Source: Clostridium gasigenes
Lineage (GTDB): Bacteria; Bacillota; Clostridia; Clostridiales; Clostridiaceae
DNA length: 64,000 nucleotides
Reading direction: 5' to 3'
Assembly (NCBI RefSeq): GCF_900104115.1
Contig: NZ_FNJM01000013.1
Span: 23,069 to 87,068 of the forward strand
The stretch's first letter is position 1, and each line of letters starts with the position of its first letter. A model generated the notes under the pieces. The model searched no databases, was not told where the DNA came from, and saw nothing but the letters and a program-made list of their open reading frames with translations. Below are positions 27,087 to 35,642 of the stretch, one piece after another. The position numbers and the translations under genes are program-made.

Positions 27087-27738
27087 AGCCTATCCCCTTT
27101 ACTGTTTTAATGTACTCACCACCAATTTTCTTTCTAATATTTTTAATATGAGCATCAATAACTCTAGTATCACCATAATATTCATAGCCCCACACTTTTT
27201 CTATTAAAATATCCCTAGAAACTATCATAGGGCTACTTTGAATAAGTAATTTTAGTATATTAAACTCCTTTAATGTCATTTCAACCTCTTCATTATTCAA
27301 GTAAGCTTTGTAAGAGCTTACTTCTAATGTAACATTACCATAAGTTAACTCATTCTTTCCCTCTTCTTCTTCTCCTCTACGCCTTAAAACCGCCTCAACT
27401 CTTTTTATTAATACATTAAAGGAAAAAGGCTTTCTAATATAATCATCAACATCTAAATCAAATCCCTTTACCTCATCATCTTCACTACCAAGAGCTGTTA
27501 GAAATATAATTCCTATGTTTTTATCTTTATTTCTTATCATTTTGCATAAAGCATAACCATCTAAATTTGGCATCATTATATCTAAAATAACTAAATCAAA
27601 ATTAGTCTCTCTAAATTTTTCATAGCCTCCAAGCCCATCATTAGCACAATGGACCTCATAGTGTTGTGATGATAAAAACTCAACTATAATTTCTTGTATT
27701 TGCACATCATCCTCTACCACTAAAATTCTTTTTGCCAT
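27070..27738 (-). CDS. OmpR-family response regulator of the MacB-like cluster
   Basis: This 222-aa protein has a receiver domain (VVEDDVQ, phospho-Asp in LVILDIMMPN about 53, Lys in DYIRKPFSF) and a winged-helix DNA-binding domain (TLKEFNILKLLIQSSP, RVIDAHIKNIRKKI). It overlaps the kinase gene and follows the ABC ATPase by 15 bp. In such modules the regulator usually controls the adjacent transporter genes, but the signal is not known here. Confidence 0.94.
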   Translation of the reverse strand: MAKRILVVEDDVQIQEIIVEFLSSQHYEVHCANDGLGGYEKFRETNFDLVILDIMMPNLDGYALCKMIRNKDKNIGIIFLTALGSEDDEVKGFDLDVDDYIRKPFSFNVLIKRVEAVLRRRGEEEEGKNELTYGNVTLEVSSYKAYLNNEEVEMTLKEFNILKLLIQSSPMIVSRDILIEKVWGYEYYGDTRVIDAHIKNIRKKIGGEYIKTVKGIGYGLKK

Positions 27739-27753
27739 AAAAAACCCTCCTTA

Positions 27754-28440
27754 CTATTGTTTAATTAATTTTTTATTACCCATAACATATATCTCATCCG
27801 CATTTTTAGATAAATCCTTATCATGAGTTACCATAATTACTGTTTTTCCATATTTATATACTATATCACGAAAGAGTGCTACTATTTCTTTTGAAGTTTC
27901 CTCATCTAAATTTCCAGTGGGCTCATCTGCTATAATTATATCATTTTCACAGCTTAATGCCCTAGCTATTGCAACTCTTTGTTGTTGTCCACCACTTAAT
28001 GTTAAGACATCTTGATGAGCTTGTTCTTCTGTTAACCCAACTTTTTGTAACATTTCCATAGCGAAAATCTTATTATCCTCTTTCTTAACCCCTTTTATAC
28101 TCATAGCCGATGTTACATTTTGCACAGCTGTCATATAATTTATTAAGTTATATCCCTGAAAAACTATTGATACATATTTATTTCTATAATTCTCTAATCC
28201 AATTTCCTTTACAGATTTATTTTTCAATAATAGACTTCCTTCAGTAGGAGCCTCTAAACCTGAAATTAATGATAAAAATGTTGTTTTTCCTGATCCTGAA
28301 GTTCCTACTATTGCATAAAACCTTCCCTTTTTAAACTCAACATCTATTTTATCTAGTATATTTTTACCTTCTTCATATGCAAATGATAAATTTTCTATTT
28401 TTAAAACTATTTCTTCTTTGTTTTTTAATACTGCTTCCAT
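27754..28440 (-). CDS. MacB/LolD-type ABC transporter ATP-binding protein
   Basis: This 228-aa ATPase has Walker A GTSGSGKTT (about 41), Q-loop VFQGYNLI, signature TLSGGQQQRVAIARALS (about 138) and Walker B IIIADEPTGNLD, the LolD/MacB pattern. The ATG at 28440 follows AGGAGG; the longer frame is upstream leader. It pairs with the FtsX-like permease encoded upstream. Such transporters move lipids, peptides or drugs, or perform mechanotransmission; the substrate here is unknown. Confidence 0.94.
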   Translation of the reverse strand: MEAVLKNKEEIVLKIENLSFAYEEGKNILDKIDVEFKKGRFYAIVGTSGSGKTTFLSLISGLEAPTEGSLLLKNKSVKEIGLENYRNKYVSIVFQGYNLINYMTAVQNVTSAMSIKGVKKEDNKIFAMEMLQKVGLTEEQAHQDVLTLSGGQQQRVAIARALSCENDIIIADEPTGNLDEETSKEIVALFRDIVYKYGKTVIMVTHDKDLSKNADEIYVMGNKKLIKQ

Positions 28441-28457
28441 AAAAACTCCTCCTATGT

Positions 28458-28523
28458 GATCTTTAGCTAAATAACTAGTCACTATTATTAACTTTGACTA
28501 ATTATTTAGTTTATGATGCCTAA
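28458..28523. repeat. Dispersed palindromic element, copy 11
   Basis: GCTAAATAACTAGTCA... and ...TGACTAATTATTTAGT arms close with ATGCCTAA. Its last bases contain the permease stop codon (TAG at 28522-28520), and it lies between two genes of one operon. Confidence 0.82.
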
Positions 28524-29986
28524 CTATTTTTGCTTAATATTTCTTTCGGGTTAACACTCATTATCATTAAAGATGGTATTATTGTTGCAACAATAACTAC
28601 TAGCATTGCAAGTAATGCCATTTGGAAAAATTCTGTTGCTGTTATTTTTACATTTAATTCTTCTATCTTTTCTACTTTAGTTTTACTAAAGCCACCACCA
28701 TTACCTTGTCTTCCTATATTTTGAGGCATTTGGCCTCCCATTCCTTGGGATTGTTGTTGTGATTCAGTTTGTAATTCATTAGCTAATAATTTATCTGTCG
28801 CTACTTTACTAATACTGCTACCAGTAAATGCTGCAACACTTAATGCAATCACTAAAATTACAAGTACCTCTACTAAAAACTGTCCTATTATCCTTATTCT
28901 TTTTTCTCCTAAAGACATTAATATTCCAATTTCATTTATTCTCTCTTTTATAGATAACATAATTATTAATCCTAAAATCCCTGCTCCAAAAACAGTAACT
29001 ACAACTAATGTTATTTTTGAGAAAGATGCTACATTTTCTATAGGTGACATCATTTGATCATACTCTCTTGTTCCACCATCTAATACAAATGTCTCAAAAT
29101 CTATATTTGTCTTTTTTCCCTCTTCAATAAACTTATCTACGTTAACAGGATCATCTAAGAAGAATTTAATACTATCTACCTTTCCTGTGTAATCACTACC
29201 TTTAATAGTATTAACAAATGTATATGGTGCATATATTTTATTATATGGCATCATTGCTGTATTTCTAAAAGCTGTATCATCCACTGTTGAATTTGTTTTG
29301 TAAATTCCAATTATACTTGCCTCAAATTCTACACTTGTTTCTGGATTTTTTAGTTTAATAGTACCTCCAACCGCTAATTTATTATCCTCTGCAAATACTT
29401 CTTCTAACATTACAACATTTTTTTCTAAATCATTCTCAGTTATTGCACTACCACTTACTACTTCCCCACCACCATTATTAATTTCTGATGCCAAAGAGAA
29501 ATCATTAATACCCATTAAGGTAATATCGCCTTTACTAACTGGCGCCTTCATCTTTCCATCTTGACCACCACCTACCTTAGCAGCAGTTGTACTCTCCGTT
29601 GTTTCTGATGCTACTGCTATAACTCCATCTCCTAAATTTGCTCCTGTACTATTTTCTAATGAATATCCTTCGATATTTTCTAAACCTTTTAATTGATCTA
29701 AATACTCTATTGGTACTGACGCTCTTGTAATTCCTTTTCCTCTAGTAGGTTCAGCCGCTGGATCTTGTTGCGCTCTCATTTTTTCCATAGTTTTTTGCAT
29801 ATCCTGCATTAAGGTAACCTCTGCCCCAAGCTTTTGCCTTGCTAAAACAGCCGCTGCCTTTGTTGCTGATTGTATTCCAAATCCTGATAAAATTACAAGA
29901 CATACAATTAACATTATAGCAAGTAATATTATTCCCTTACTCTTTCTCTTCTTTAAGCTTAATAATCCTCTTAAAATAAAATCCAT
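28520..29986 (-). CDS. MacB/FtsX-like ABC transporter permease
   Basis: This 488-aa permease has the FtsX/MacB plan: an N-terminal helix (about 17-40), a large extracytoplasmic MacB-like domain (about 45-330) and three C-terminal helices (about 330-352, 370-392, 452-474). A Gln/Gly-rich stretch (QQSQGMGGQMPQN, about 412-432) sits in the loop before the last helix. TAAGGAGG precedes the ATG. It starts the operon with the ATPase, response regulator and kinase. The stop codon lies in a dispersed repeat. Confidence 0.9.
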   Translation of the reverse strand: MDFILRGLLSLKKRKSKGIILLAIMLIVCLVILSGFGIQSATKAAAVLARQKLGAEVTLMQDMQKTMEKMRAQQDPAAEPTRGKGITRASVPIEYLDQLKGLENIEGYSLENSTGANLGDGVIAVASETTESTTAAKVGGGQDGKMKAPVSKGDITLMGINDFSLASEINNGGGEVVSGSAITENDLEKNVVMLEEVFAEDNKLAVGGTIKLKNPETSVEFEASIIGIYKTNSTVDDTAFRNTAMMPYNKIYAPYTFVNTIKGSDYTGKVDSIKFFLDDPVNVDKFIEEGKKTNIDFETFVLDGGTREYDQMMSPIENVASFSKITLVVVTVFGAGILGLIIMLSIKERINEIGILMSLGEKRIRIIGQFLVEVLVILVIALSVAAFTGSSISKVATDKLLANELQTESQQQSQGMGGQMPQNIGRQGNGGGFSKTKVEKIEELNVKITATEFFQMALLAMLVVIVATIIPSLMIMSVNPKEILSKNS

Positions 29987-30178
29987 ATAATTAATCCCTC
30001 CTTATTTCTTTCACCTCTGATACTATAGAAGGTCTCTTCATTTCATAAGAATTCTAACTGAAGTTTATATGTATTTTTACTATTCTAATCTGTAATAAAA
30101 TTCATTTTGTACTATATTCGTAAATTGACTTGTTATTTTTTCAGTTTCCTTAGTTATAACTTCTCAAATAAGGCTAAA

Positions 30179-30218
30179 AAATAATCCATTAGCCAATATT
30201 ATTGCTAATGGATTATTT
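30179..30218. terminator. Terminator of the MntA-HepT operon
   Basis: AAATAATCCATTAGC pairs perfectly over 15 bp with GCTAATGGATTATTT shortly after the HepT stop codon. A half copy of the dispersed repeat lies at about 30126-30153. Confidence 0.85.
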
Positions 30219-30245
30219 TGTTTGTTTTTTATTAAGGATTATAAT

Positions 30246-30668
30246 TTATAAGTATTTTTTTGCTATATCTACTACTTTATCAAATTTATCAATATTACTA
30301 TTTATAAATTCAATTAATTCAGCTGTTGAAGGTTCTTTATATCTATGTGATATTCTATTTCTAAGTAGTCTCGCTTCATTTAAAAATAAATATATCTCTT
30401 CATAAATTACATTGTCCTTATTTAAAATAAATAAGGACTGCTTCATATCAATGCCTATTTTAAATTTCTTATTTTCTTTTAATAGCATAGAAATTAAATG
30501 TTCAACTGTTATAAAAAAGTCTACAAAAATTTGTTTTAATCCAAATTCAATATATAATATATTTTTTTCTTCTGGAGTTTCCTCTAAAACACTTTTACAT
30601 TCTTTAAGATTTTCTAAAACCTCAGTCATATCCTCAATTATTTTAAGTAATCTTCCTTCATTTAGCAT
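30246..30668 (-). CDS. hepT: HepT-family toxin ribonuclease (HEPN, DUF86)
   Basis: This 140-aa all-helical protein carries the HEPN motif RNRISHRY (R-x4-H-x-Y, about 111-118), the RNase catalytic residues and the Tyr that is AMPylated in the type VII HepT/MntA system. Its start overlaps the antitoxin gene end by 7 bp, in the usual antitoxin-first order seen in part of the family. Expected activity is RNA cleavage when not modified by MntA. A longer DUF86 relative with another role is possible, but the partner makes the call strong. Confidence 0.88.
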   Translation of the reverse strand: MLNEGRLLKIIEDMTEVLENLKECKSVLEETPEEKNILYIEFGLKQIFVDFFITVEHLISMLLKENKKFKIGIDMKQSLFILNKDNVIYEEIYLFLNEARLLRNRISHRYKEPSTAELIEFINSNIDKFDKVVDIAKKYL

Positions 30669-31075
30669 AATAAATCCCTCTTTCTACATTCAAAGTAATG
30701 CTCATTTTCTCTATAATACCATTCAGTATTATCTATAAGTTTATTTAATGATACACTGTTATCTTGACTGTATATCAACTTATTATTATTTAATATCTCT
30801 ATTTTTATAAAAACATCTAATTTTTCACTATTCAAATCAACAACATCAATTGGTCTATCTAATAAATCCTCTAAATATAATTCTAAATTTAATATTGCCT
30901 TAATATTTAACTTGCTACTACTTAATATTGCAATATCTACATCAGACTCTTCATTAAATTCGTCTGTTAGGACGCTTCCAAAAACTAAAGCAGTACTTAA
31001 TCCTAATTTAATAAAGTAATTTTTTAAATTATCACTATTTAGTTTTTCAAATATCACATTTTGCAAACACTCCAC
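30662..31075 (-). CDS. mntA: MntA-family antitoxin nucleotidyltransferase
   Basis: This 137-aa minimal nucleotidyltransferase has the motif FGS-x10-DVD (GSVLTDEFNEESDVDIAIL, about 33-51) and a third acidic segment DRPIDVVDL (about 73-81). Family members AMPylate the Tyr of HepT to block its RNase activity. The start is uncertain: a GTG at 31075 lies near AAGGG, and a TTG or GTG a few codons later is also possible. It overlaps the HepT gene, so both are co-expressed. Confidence 0.88.
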   Translation of the reverse strand: MECLQNVIFEKLNSDNLKNYFIKLGLSTALVFGSVLTDEFNEESDVDIAILSSSKLNIKAILNLELYLEDLLDRPIDVVDLNSEKLDVFIKIEILNNNKLIYSQDNSVSLNKLIDNTEWYYRENEHYFECRKRDLLC

Positions 31076-31095
31076 ACCCTTCTTATTTCATATAT

Positions 31096-31168
31096 TTAAG
31101 GCATTGTAAAATAAATAATAGACCAAAAATCAAAGATACTGGTCTATTATTTATTTTATGATGCCTAA
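31096..31168. repeat. Dispersed palindromic element, copy 13 (reference copy)
   Basis: GGCATTGTAAAATAAATAAT pairs with ATTATTTATTTTATGATGCC; 24 of 26 arm positions match around a 15-bp centre. It lies upstream of the mntA start. It is the clearest example of the family plan. Confidence 0.93.
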
Positions 31169-31570
31169 TACACTATATTACTAATTCAATTCTGCAACCT
31201 AAATATATCTCTTCTCTACATTCTCATATATGAATCACTTACTATATCTTTATTATATCCAATTAGTATCTTTTAAACAATATAAAGTGATTCTTAGCTT
31301 CAGTTGGAGTGTTAGTAATTGTAGGATATGATAAATGTTGCAAAGCTCCACTTAATCATAAAATAGGCTTGTATATTTACGACAAGCCTATAAACTTTTC
31401 TCTAATTATTATAAAATATAATATTATACAATTCTATCTAATCTGTTAGATAAATTGGAATTTGAATATTTATTAATTTTTTTTTACAATCACTCTGCAA
31501 GGCAATTCTGTCATTTTTGCATAAAGGATTTTTACATAAATAAAAATCTATGCATCATAATGCTTTAAAG
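31169..31570. other. Long intergenic stretch upstream of the foreign gene
   Basis: No convincing ORF is seen. A 10-bp hairpin ATAGGCTTGT/ACAAGCCTAT lies at 31363-31391, followed on the plus strand by AAACTTTTC; it may be the terminator of a lost plus-strand gene. Confidence 0.45.
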
Positions 31571-31599
31571 TTGACATAAACAAAATATTAGTTTATCAT
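31571..31599 (+). promoter_or_regulatory. Sigma-A promoter of the foreign gene
   Basis: TTGACA (31571-31576) and TATCAT (31594-31599) are 17 bp apart, 47 bp upstream of the start codon. Confidence 0.8.
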
Positions 31600-31603
31600 A
31601 TAT

Positions 31604-31626
31604 CTATAGATCAAATTGATCTATAG
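31604..31626. promoter_or_regulatory. Perfect 23-bp palindromic operator candidate
   Basis: CTATAGATCAA is followed by one central A and then its exact reverse complement. It covers the expected transcription start, between the -10 box and the AAGGAGG ribosome site. It does not match the Fur, PerR, Zur or cre consensus known to me. Its regulator is unknown. Confidence 0.82.
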
Positions 31627-31645
31627 TTCCAAGGAGGTAAAAAAG

Positions 31646-32080
31646 ATGAATCAGATAATGAAAGATTTTTTCGGTAGTAGTTCGATTCCAAAGAATCCAG
31701 ACACAGAAAGGGTAATTGAATTCTTAACACAACCAGAATCAGTTAATCAGATGATTGCTATGTCAAAAGTTGGATTACCTGCACTTACAGGTGTAGTCAA
31801 GGAACTAGAGGACCTGTTTGGAGATTGCGAAGAATTTCCTCTTAATCATGACGCTGCAGACGCAAATGCGCCCAACCGCCGCAATATTGGCTGGATGGTA
31901 CGCTTCGTCATGAGGGCTTATGGCTACACACCTATTTCCAAAGGATTTCCAGACGCTAATGACAGCATCGAGCGAACAAGAATTGGAAAATTTTCAGGTT
32001 CTAAATATTTTGGAACCGCTGCAGTTTATGCAAAGACAATTTCAAATCCAGATTATACAATTGTAGTAACAAGTGTATAG
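31646..32080 (+). CDS. Unrecognised 144-aa protein, compositionally foreign
   Basis: I do not recognise this protein. It has no signal peptide or membrane helix. Visible features are an N-terminal KDFFGSSSIPKNPDTERVI, a hydrophobic segment SKVGLPALTGVVKELEDLFG, and a polar, Arg-rich middle with HDAADANAPNRRNIGWMVRF. AAGGAGG precedes the ATG. Codon use is unlike its neighbours: GCG, CGC, AAC and GAC codons cluster in 31850-31960, in an otherwise AT-rich window. It is a single-gene unit on the plus strand with its own near-consensus promoter, perfect palindrome and terminator. Horizontal acquisition is likely; the role is open. Confidence 0.85.
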   Translation: MNQIMKDFFGSSSIPKNPDTERVIEFLTQPESVNQMIAMSKVGLPALTGVVKELEDLFGDCEEFPLNHDAADANAPNRRNIGWMVRFVMRAYGYTPISKGFPDANDSIERTRIGKFSGSKYFGTAAVYAKTISNPDYTIVVTSV

Positions 32081-32089
32081 AAATTAAGT

Positions 32090-32119
32090 ATACCCAACAT
32101 CTGTTCAGATGTCGGGTAT
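32090..32119 (+). terminator. Terminator of the foreign gene
   Basis: ATACCCAACATCTG pairs with CAGATGTCGGGTAT (one G-U) and is followed by CTTTTTATT on the plus strand. Confidence 0.92.
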
Positions 32120-32317
32120 CTTTTTATTATTTAGTTAAATGGATAAATAAATTTCTGATTTGTCATTATTCCATTATGCTTACAAATTACTATTTATATA
32201 TTAGTTTTTTAAGAACTAATATACAATTCTATACAAGTATTTACTAAATTATAGTTTATTTATATACTAATCATAACATAAGAACCATAATATTTTATGT
32301 CTAATATTAAAACAAAA

Positions 32318-32360
32318 ATAAGACCCTATAATTCATAATAAATGAATTATAGGGTCTTAT
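32318..32360 (-). terminator. Terminator of tpiA
   Basis: A 19-bp perfect stem (ATAAGACCCTATAATTCAT and its complement) with loop AATAA is followed on the minus strand by TTTTTG, just after the tpiA stop. Confidence 0.93.
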
Positions 32361-32371
32361 AAAAAAAATTC

Positions 32372-33121
32372 TTATTTGAAATTAACTATTCCTGCAAAAT
32401 CTGTAGCAAGTAAGCTAGCTCCGCCAACTAAAGCTCCATCGATATCTGACATACCCATTTGTTCGCTTATTGTGTTTGGCTTAACTGATCCACCGTATTG
32501 GATTCTTACTGCAGCTGCAATTTCTTTTGAGTACATTTCTGCAACCATTCCTCTTATAGCAGCTATAGTTTCGTTTGCTTGTTCTGAAGTAGCAGTTTTA
32601 CCTGTTCCAATAGCCCAAATTGGTTCGTAAGCTATTACTAAGTTTTTAGCTTGATCATTTGTTAATCCAGCTATATCAACTTTGATTTGAGCTTCGATAA
32701 CATTATTAGTTGTTCCATTTTCTCTATCTTCTAATGATTCTCCACAACAAAGAATTGGAACTAAGTTATGAGCGTAAGCCGCTTTAACTTTTTTGTTACA
32801 AGCTTCATCTGTTTCATTGAAGTATTCTCTTCTTTCACTGTGTCCTATAACAACATAAGAAACTCCCATAGCTTCAAGCATTCCTGGAGCTACTTCTCCT
32901 GTGAAAGCACCATTTTCTGCAAAGTGCATGTTTTGTGCTGCTATTTTAATGTTTGAACCAGCAGCAGCTTTTAAAGCAGCGTCTAAACAAACAAAAGTTG
33001 GACATATAACTATGTCACAAGTAGCATCCTTAACTAATGATTTTAATTCTTCTATAACAGTAACTGCTTGTGCAGGTGTGTAATTCATTTTCCAATTTCC
33101 AGCTATTATTGCTTTTCTCAT
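32372..33121 (-). CDS. tpiA: Triose-phosphate isomerase
   Basis: This 249-aa TIM-barrel enzyme interconverts dihydroxyacetone phosphate and glyceraldehyde 3-phosphate. Catalytic residues are Lys in AGNWKMN (about 11), His in VIGHSERR (about 95) and Glu in [12 protein letters not shown] (about 166), with the phosphate-binding IQYGGSV and [10 protein letters not shown] at the end. ATG at 33121 follows AAGAGGTG; the GTG upstream lies within the ribosome site. It is the last gene of the gap-pgk-tpiA cluster and has a strong terminator. Confidence 0.97.
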   Translation of the reverse strand: MRKAIIAGNWKMNYTPAQAVTVIEELKSLVKDATCDIVICPTFVCLDAALKAAAGSNIKIAAQNMHFAENGAFTGEVAPGMLEAMGVSYVVIGHSERREYFNETDEACNKKVKAAYAHNLVPILCCGESLEDRENGTTNNVIEAQIKVDIAGLTNDQAKNLVIAYEPIWAIGTGKTATSEQANETIAAIRGMVAEMYSKEIAAAVRIQYGGSVKPNTISEQMGMSDIDGALVGGASLLATDFAGIVNFK

Positions 33122-33167
33122 TATATTCACCTCTTAATTTTATTTTTTCAATTTATTTTAATATTGA

Positions 33168-33242
33168 TTAGGTAACCTAAAATAAATAACTTTTCAGTAA
33201 TTTTTATAACTCTGATTAATTATTTATTTATGGCAACTCTTA
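33168..33242. repeat. Dispersed palindromic element, copy 14
   Basis: ACCTAAAATAAATAACTTTT and AATTATTTATTTATGGCAA form the arms. It fills the pgk-tpiA gap and ends one base before the pgk stop codon. Confidence 0.82.
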
Positions 33243-33243
33243 A

Positions 33244-34419
33244 TTAGTTATTTAAAGCTTCTATTCCAGGTAATAACTTACCTTCTAAGAATTCAAGTGA
33301 TGCTCCACCACCTGTTGATATGTGAGTCATTTTGTCTCCAAATCCTAAGATATTAACAGCTGCAGCTGAGTCTCCTCCACCAATAACTGTTGTAGCATCT
33401 GCATCAGCCATAGCTTTAGCAACTGCAATTGTACCCTTATTGAAGTTATCGAATTCGAATACTCCCATAGGTCCATTCCAGATAACAGTCTTAGCATCTT
33501 TAATAGCATCTGCATATATAGCATCTGTTTTAGGTCCGATGTCTAATCCCATATGTCCTTCTGGTATGTTTTGATCTGCTGTAACTATTGCTTCAACATC
33601 TTTAAATCCTGCTGCAACTCTATGGTCTACAGGTAATAAGAATTTAACACCCTTAGCTTTAGCTTTTTCAATCATTTCCATTGCATAGTCAACTCTATCA
33701 GCTTCAACTAATGAAGTCCCGATTTCGTATCCTTGTGCTTTTAGGAATGTATAAGCCATTCCTCCACCAATTATTAATGTATCAACTTTATCTAATAAAT
33801 TATTTATAACTGCTATTTTATCTGAAACCTTAGCTCCACCTAATATAGCAACAAAAGGTCTAACTGGCGCATTTACTGCTTCTCCTAAGAACTTTAATTC
33901 TTTTTGGATTAAGTATCCACAAACAGCTGTATCTAAGAATTCTGTAACTCCAACTGTAGAGCAATGAGCTCTATGAGCAGTTCCAAATGCATCATTAACA
34001 AATACGTCAGCAAGTGATGCTAATTCTTTTGAGAATGCTGGATCATTTTTAGTTTCTTCTTTTCTACATCTAGTGTTTTCTAATAATACGATATCTCCGT
34101 CGTTCATTTCTGCAACTGCTTTTTTAGCATTTGCTCCAACAACTTCTTCATCTCTAGCGAAAACTACTGTTTGACCTAAAAGTTCGCTTAATTTTGTAGC
34201 AACTGGTGCTAATGATTTTGAAGCATCTTTTCCTAAATGTGAACAAAGGATAACCTTCGCTCCATTTTTAACTAAATACTTAATAGTAGGTAATGCACCA
34301 TTTAATCTATTTACGTCAGTTATAACGCCTTCTTTTAATGGCACGTTAAAATCACATCTTACTAAAACTCTTTTACTTTTTACATCGATATCTTCGATAG
34401 TTTTTTTGTTAAAGTTCAT
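33244..34419 (-). CDS. pgk: Phosphoglycerate kinase
   Basis: This 391-aa two-domain enzyme transfers phosphate from 1,3-bisphosphoglycerate to ADP. Substrate-binding motifs in the N domain are [29 protein letters not shown] and [16 protein letters not shown]; the nucleotide domain has [38 protein letters not shown] and the hinge [11 protein letters not shown]. The ATG at 34419 follows AAGGGGTG. It lies between gap and tpiA. A hairpin region occupies the gap-pgk spacer. Confidence 0.97.
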   Translation of the reverse strand: MNFNKKTIEDIDVKSKRVLVRCDFNVPLKEGVITDVNRLNGALPTIKYLVKNGAKVILCSHLGKDASKSLAPVATKLSELLGQTVVFARDEEVVGANAKKAVAEMNDGDIVLLENTRCRKEETKNDPAFSKELASLADVFVNDAFGTAHRAHCSTVGVTEFLDTAVCGYLIQKELKFLGEAVNAPVRPFVAILGGAKVSDKIAVINNLLDKVDTLIIGGGMAYTFLKAQGYEIGTSLVEADRVDYAMEMIEKAKAKGVKFLLPVDHRVAAGFKDVEAIVTADQNIPEGHMGLDIGPKTDAIYADAIKDAKTVIWNGPMGVFEFDNFNKGTIAVAKAMADADATTVIGGGDSAAAVNILGFGDKMTHISTGGGASLEFLEGKLLPGIEALNN

Positions 34420-34484
34420 AATAATATACACCCCTTGCAATTTTTTATAAAAGCTTTACTAAATAAAGTATTGCTTAAAAGAAA

Positions 34485-34524
34485 TTGGTCTGACCTCATA
34501 GCATTAACTACAAAACCAGACCAA
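34485..34524 (-). promoter_or_regulatory. Long-loop hairpin in the gap-pgk spacer
   Basis: TTGGTCTG and CAGACCAA pair perfectly over 8 bp with a 24-nt loop. A shorter GGCAT/ATGCC pair lies nearby at about 34551-34571. It may be an mRNA processing or stability element; no T-run is present. Confidence 0.45.
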
Positions 34525-34594
34525 CAACTATGTCTTTATTTCTTACACGGCATCCCCAAAAGAAATGCCTTAAATATTAAATTATAAAAATTTA

Positions 34595-35593
34595 CTATTT
34601 AGTTACTAAGAATTTTAAAGTTCTGATAAGTTGGTTAGTGTATGACATTTCGTTATCGTACCATGAAGCTACTTTAACTAATTGTGCATCCCCAACTTGC
34701 ATAACTCTTGTTTGAGTTCCATCGAATAATGATCCGAATGAAATTCCTATTACGTCAGCAGATACTATTTCATCAGTTGTGTAACCGAATGATTCATCAG
34801 CAGCAGCTTTCATAGCAGCGTTTATTTCTTCTACAGTAACGTTCTTTCCTAAAGTACAAACTAATTCAGTTAATGAACCAGTTATAACTGGTACTCTTTG
34901 AGCGTTTCCGTCTAATTTACCCTTTAATGCTGGGATTACTAAACCAATTGCTTTAGCAGCTCCAGTTGAGTTAGGAACTATGCTTGCAGCAGCAGCTCTT
35001 CCTCTTCTTAAGTCACCCTTAGCATGTGGAGCGTCTAATGTATTTTGATCATTTGTGTATGCATGAATTGTAGTCATGAATCCTTTTTCTAATCCAAATT
35101 GATCATTTAATACCTTAGCCATTGGAGCTAAACAGTTTGTAGTACATGAAGCACCTGAAACAACTGTTTCTGTTCCATCTAATATATCTTGGTTTACGTT
35201 AAACACTATTGTCTTAACGTCTCCTGTTGCAGGAGCAGATATAAGAACTTTCTTAGCTCCAGCTGTTATATGAGCTTCAGCCTTTTCCTTATCAGCGAAG
35301 AAACCAGTACATTCAAGTACTACGTCTACTTTTAATTCACCCCAAGGTAAGTTAGCTGGATTTCTTTCAGCTACAACTTTAATTTCTTTACCATTAACTA
35401 CAAATCCACCATCTTTAAGTTCAATGTTTCCATTAAATCTTCCTTGAGCTGAATCATATTTAAATAAATGTGTTAATGTTTTAGCATCTGTTAAATCATT
35501 GATTGCTACCACGTTAAATTCAGGGTTGTCAATCATTAATCTTAATGCTAATCTTCCTATTCTTCCAAAACCATTAATCGCTACGTTTACCAT
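34595..35593 (-). CDS. gap: Glyceraldehyde-3-phosphate dehydrogenase, NAD-dependent
   Basis: This 332-aa enzyme makes 1,3-bisphosphoglycerate. The NAD-binding [13 protein letters not shown] opens the protein; the catalytic Cys is in [12 protein letters not shown] (about 150), with His in [18 protein letters not shown] with Asp at about 33 is typical of NAD-specific glycolytic GAPDH. AGGAGG precedes the ATG. It follows cggR by 49 bp and is probably co-transcribed with it. Confidence 0.97.
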   Translation of the reverse strand: MVNVAINGFGRIGRLALRLMIDNPEFNVVAINDLTDAKTLTHLFKYDSAQGRFNGNIELKDGGFVVNGKEIKVVAERNPANLPWGELKVDVVLECTGFFADKEKAEAHITAGAKKVLISAPATGDVKTIVFNVNQDILDGTETVVSGASCTTNCLAPMAKVLNDQFGLEKGFMTTIHAYTNDQNTLDAPHAKGDLRRGRAAAASIVPNSTGAAKAIGLVIPALKGKLDGNAQRVPVITGSLTELVCTLGKNVTVEEINAAMKAAADESFGYTTDEIVSADVIGISFGSLFDGTQTRVMQVGDAQLVKVASWYDNEMSYTNQLIRTLKFLVTK

Positions 35594-35642
35594 TGCAATT
35601 ACCTCCTATAAAATAGATCTATTTAAAATTAAATTTTAAAGC

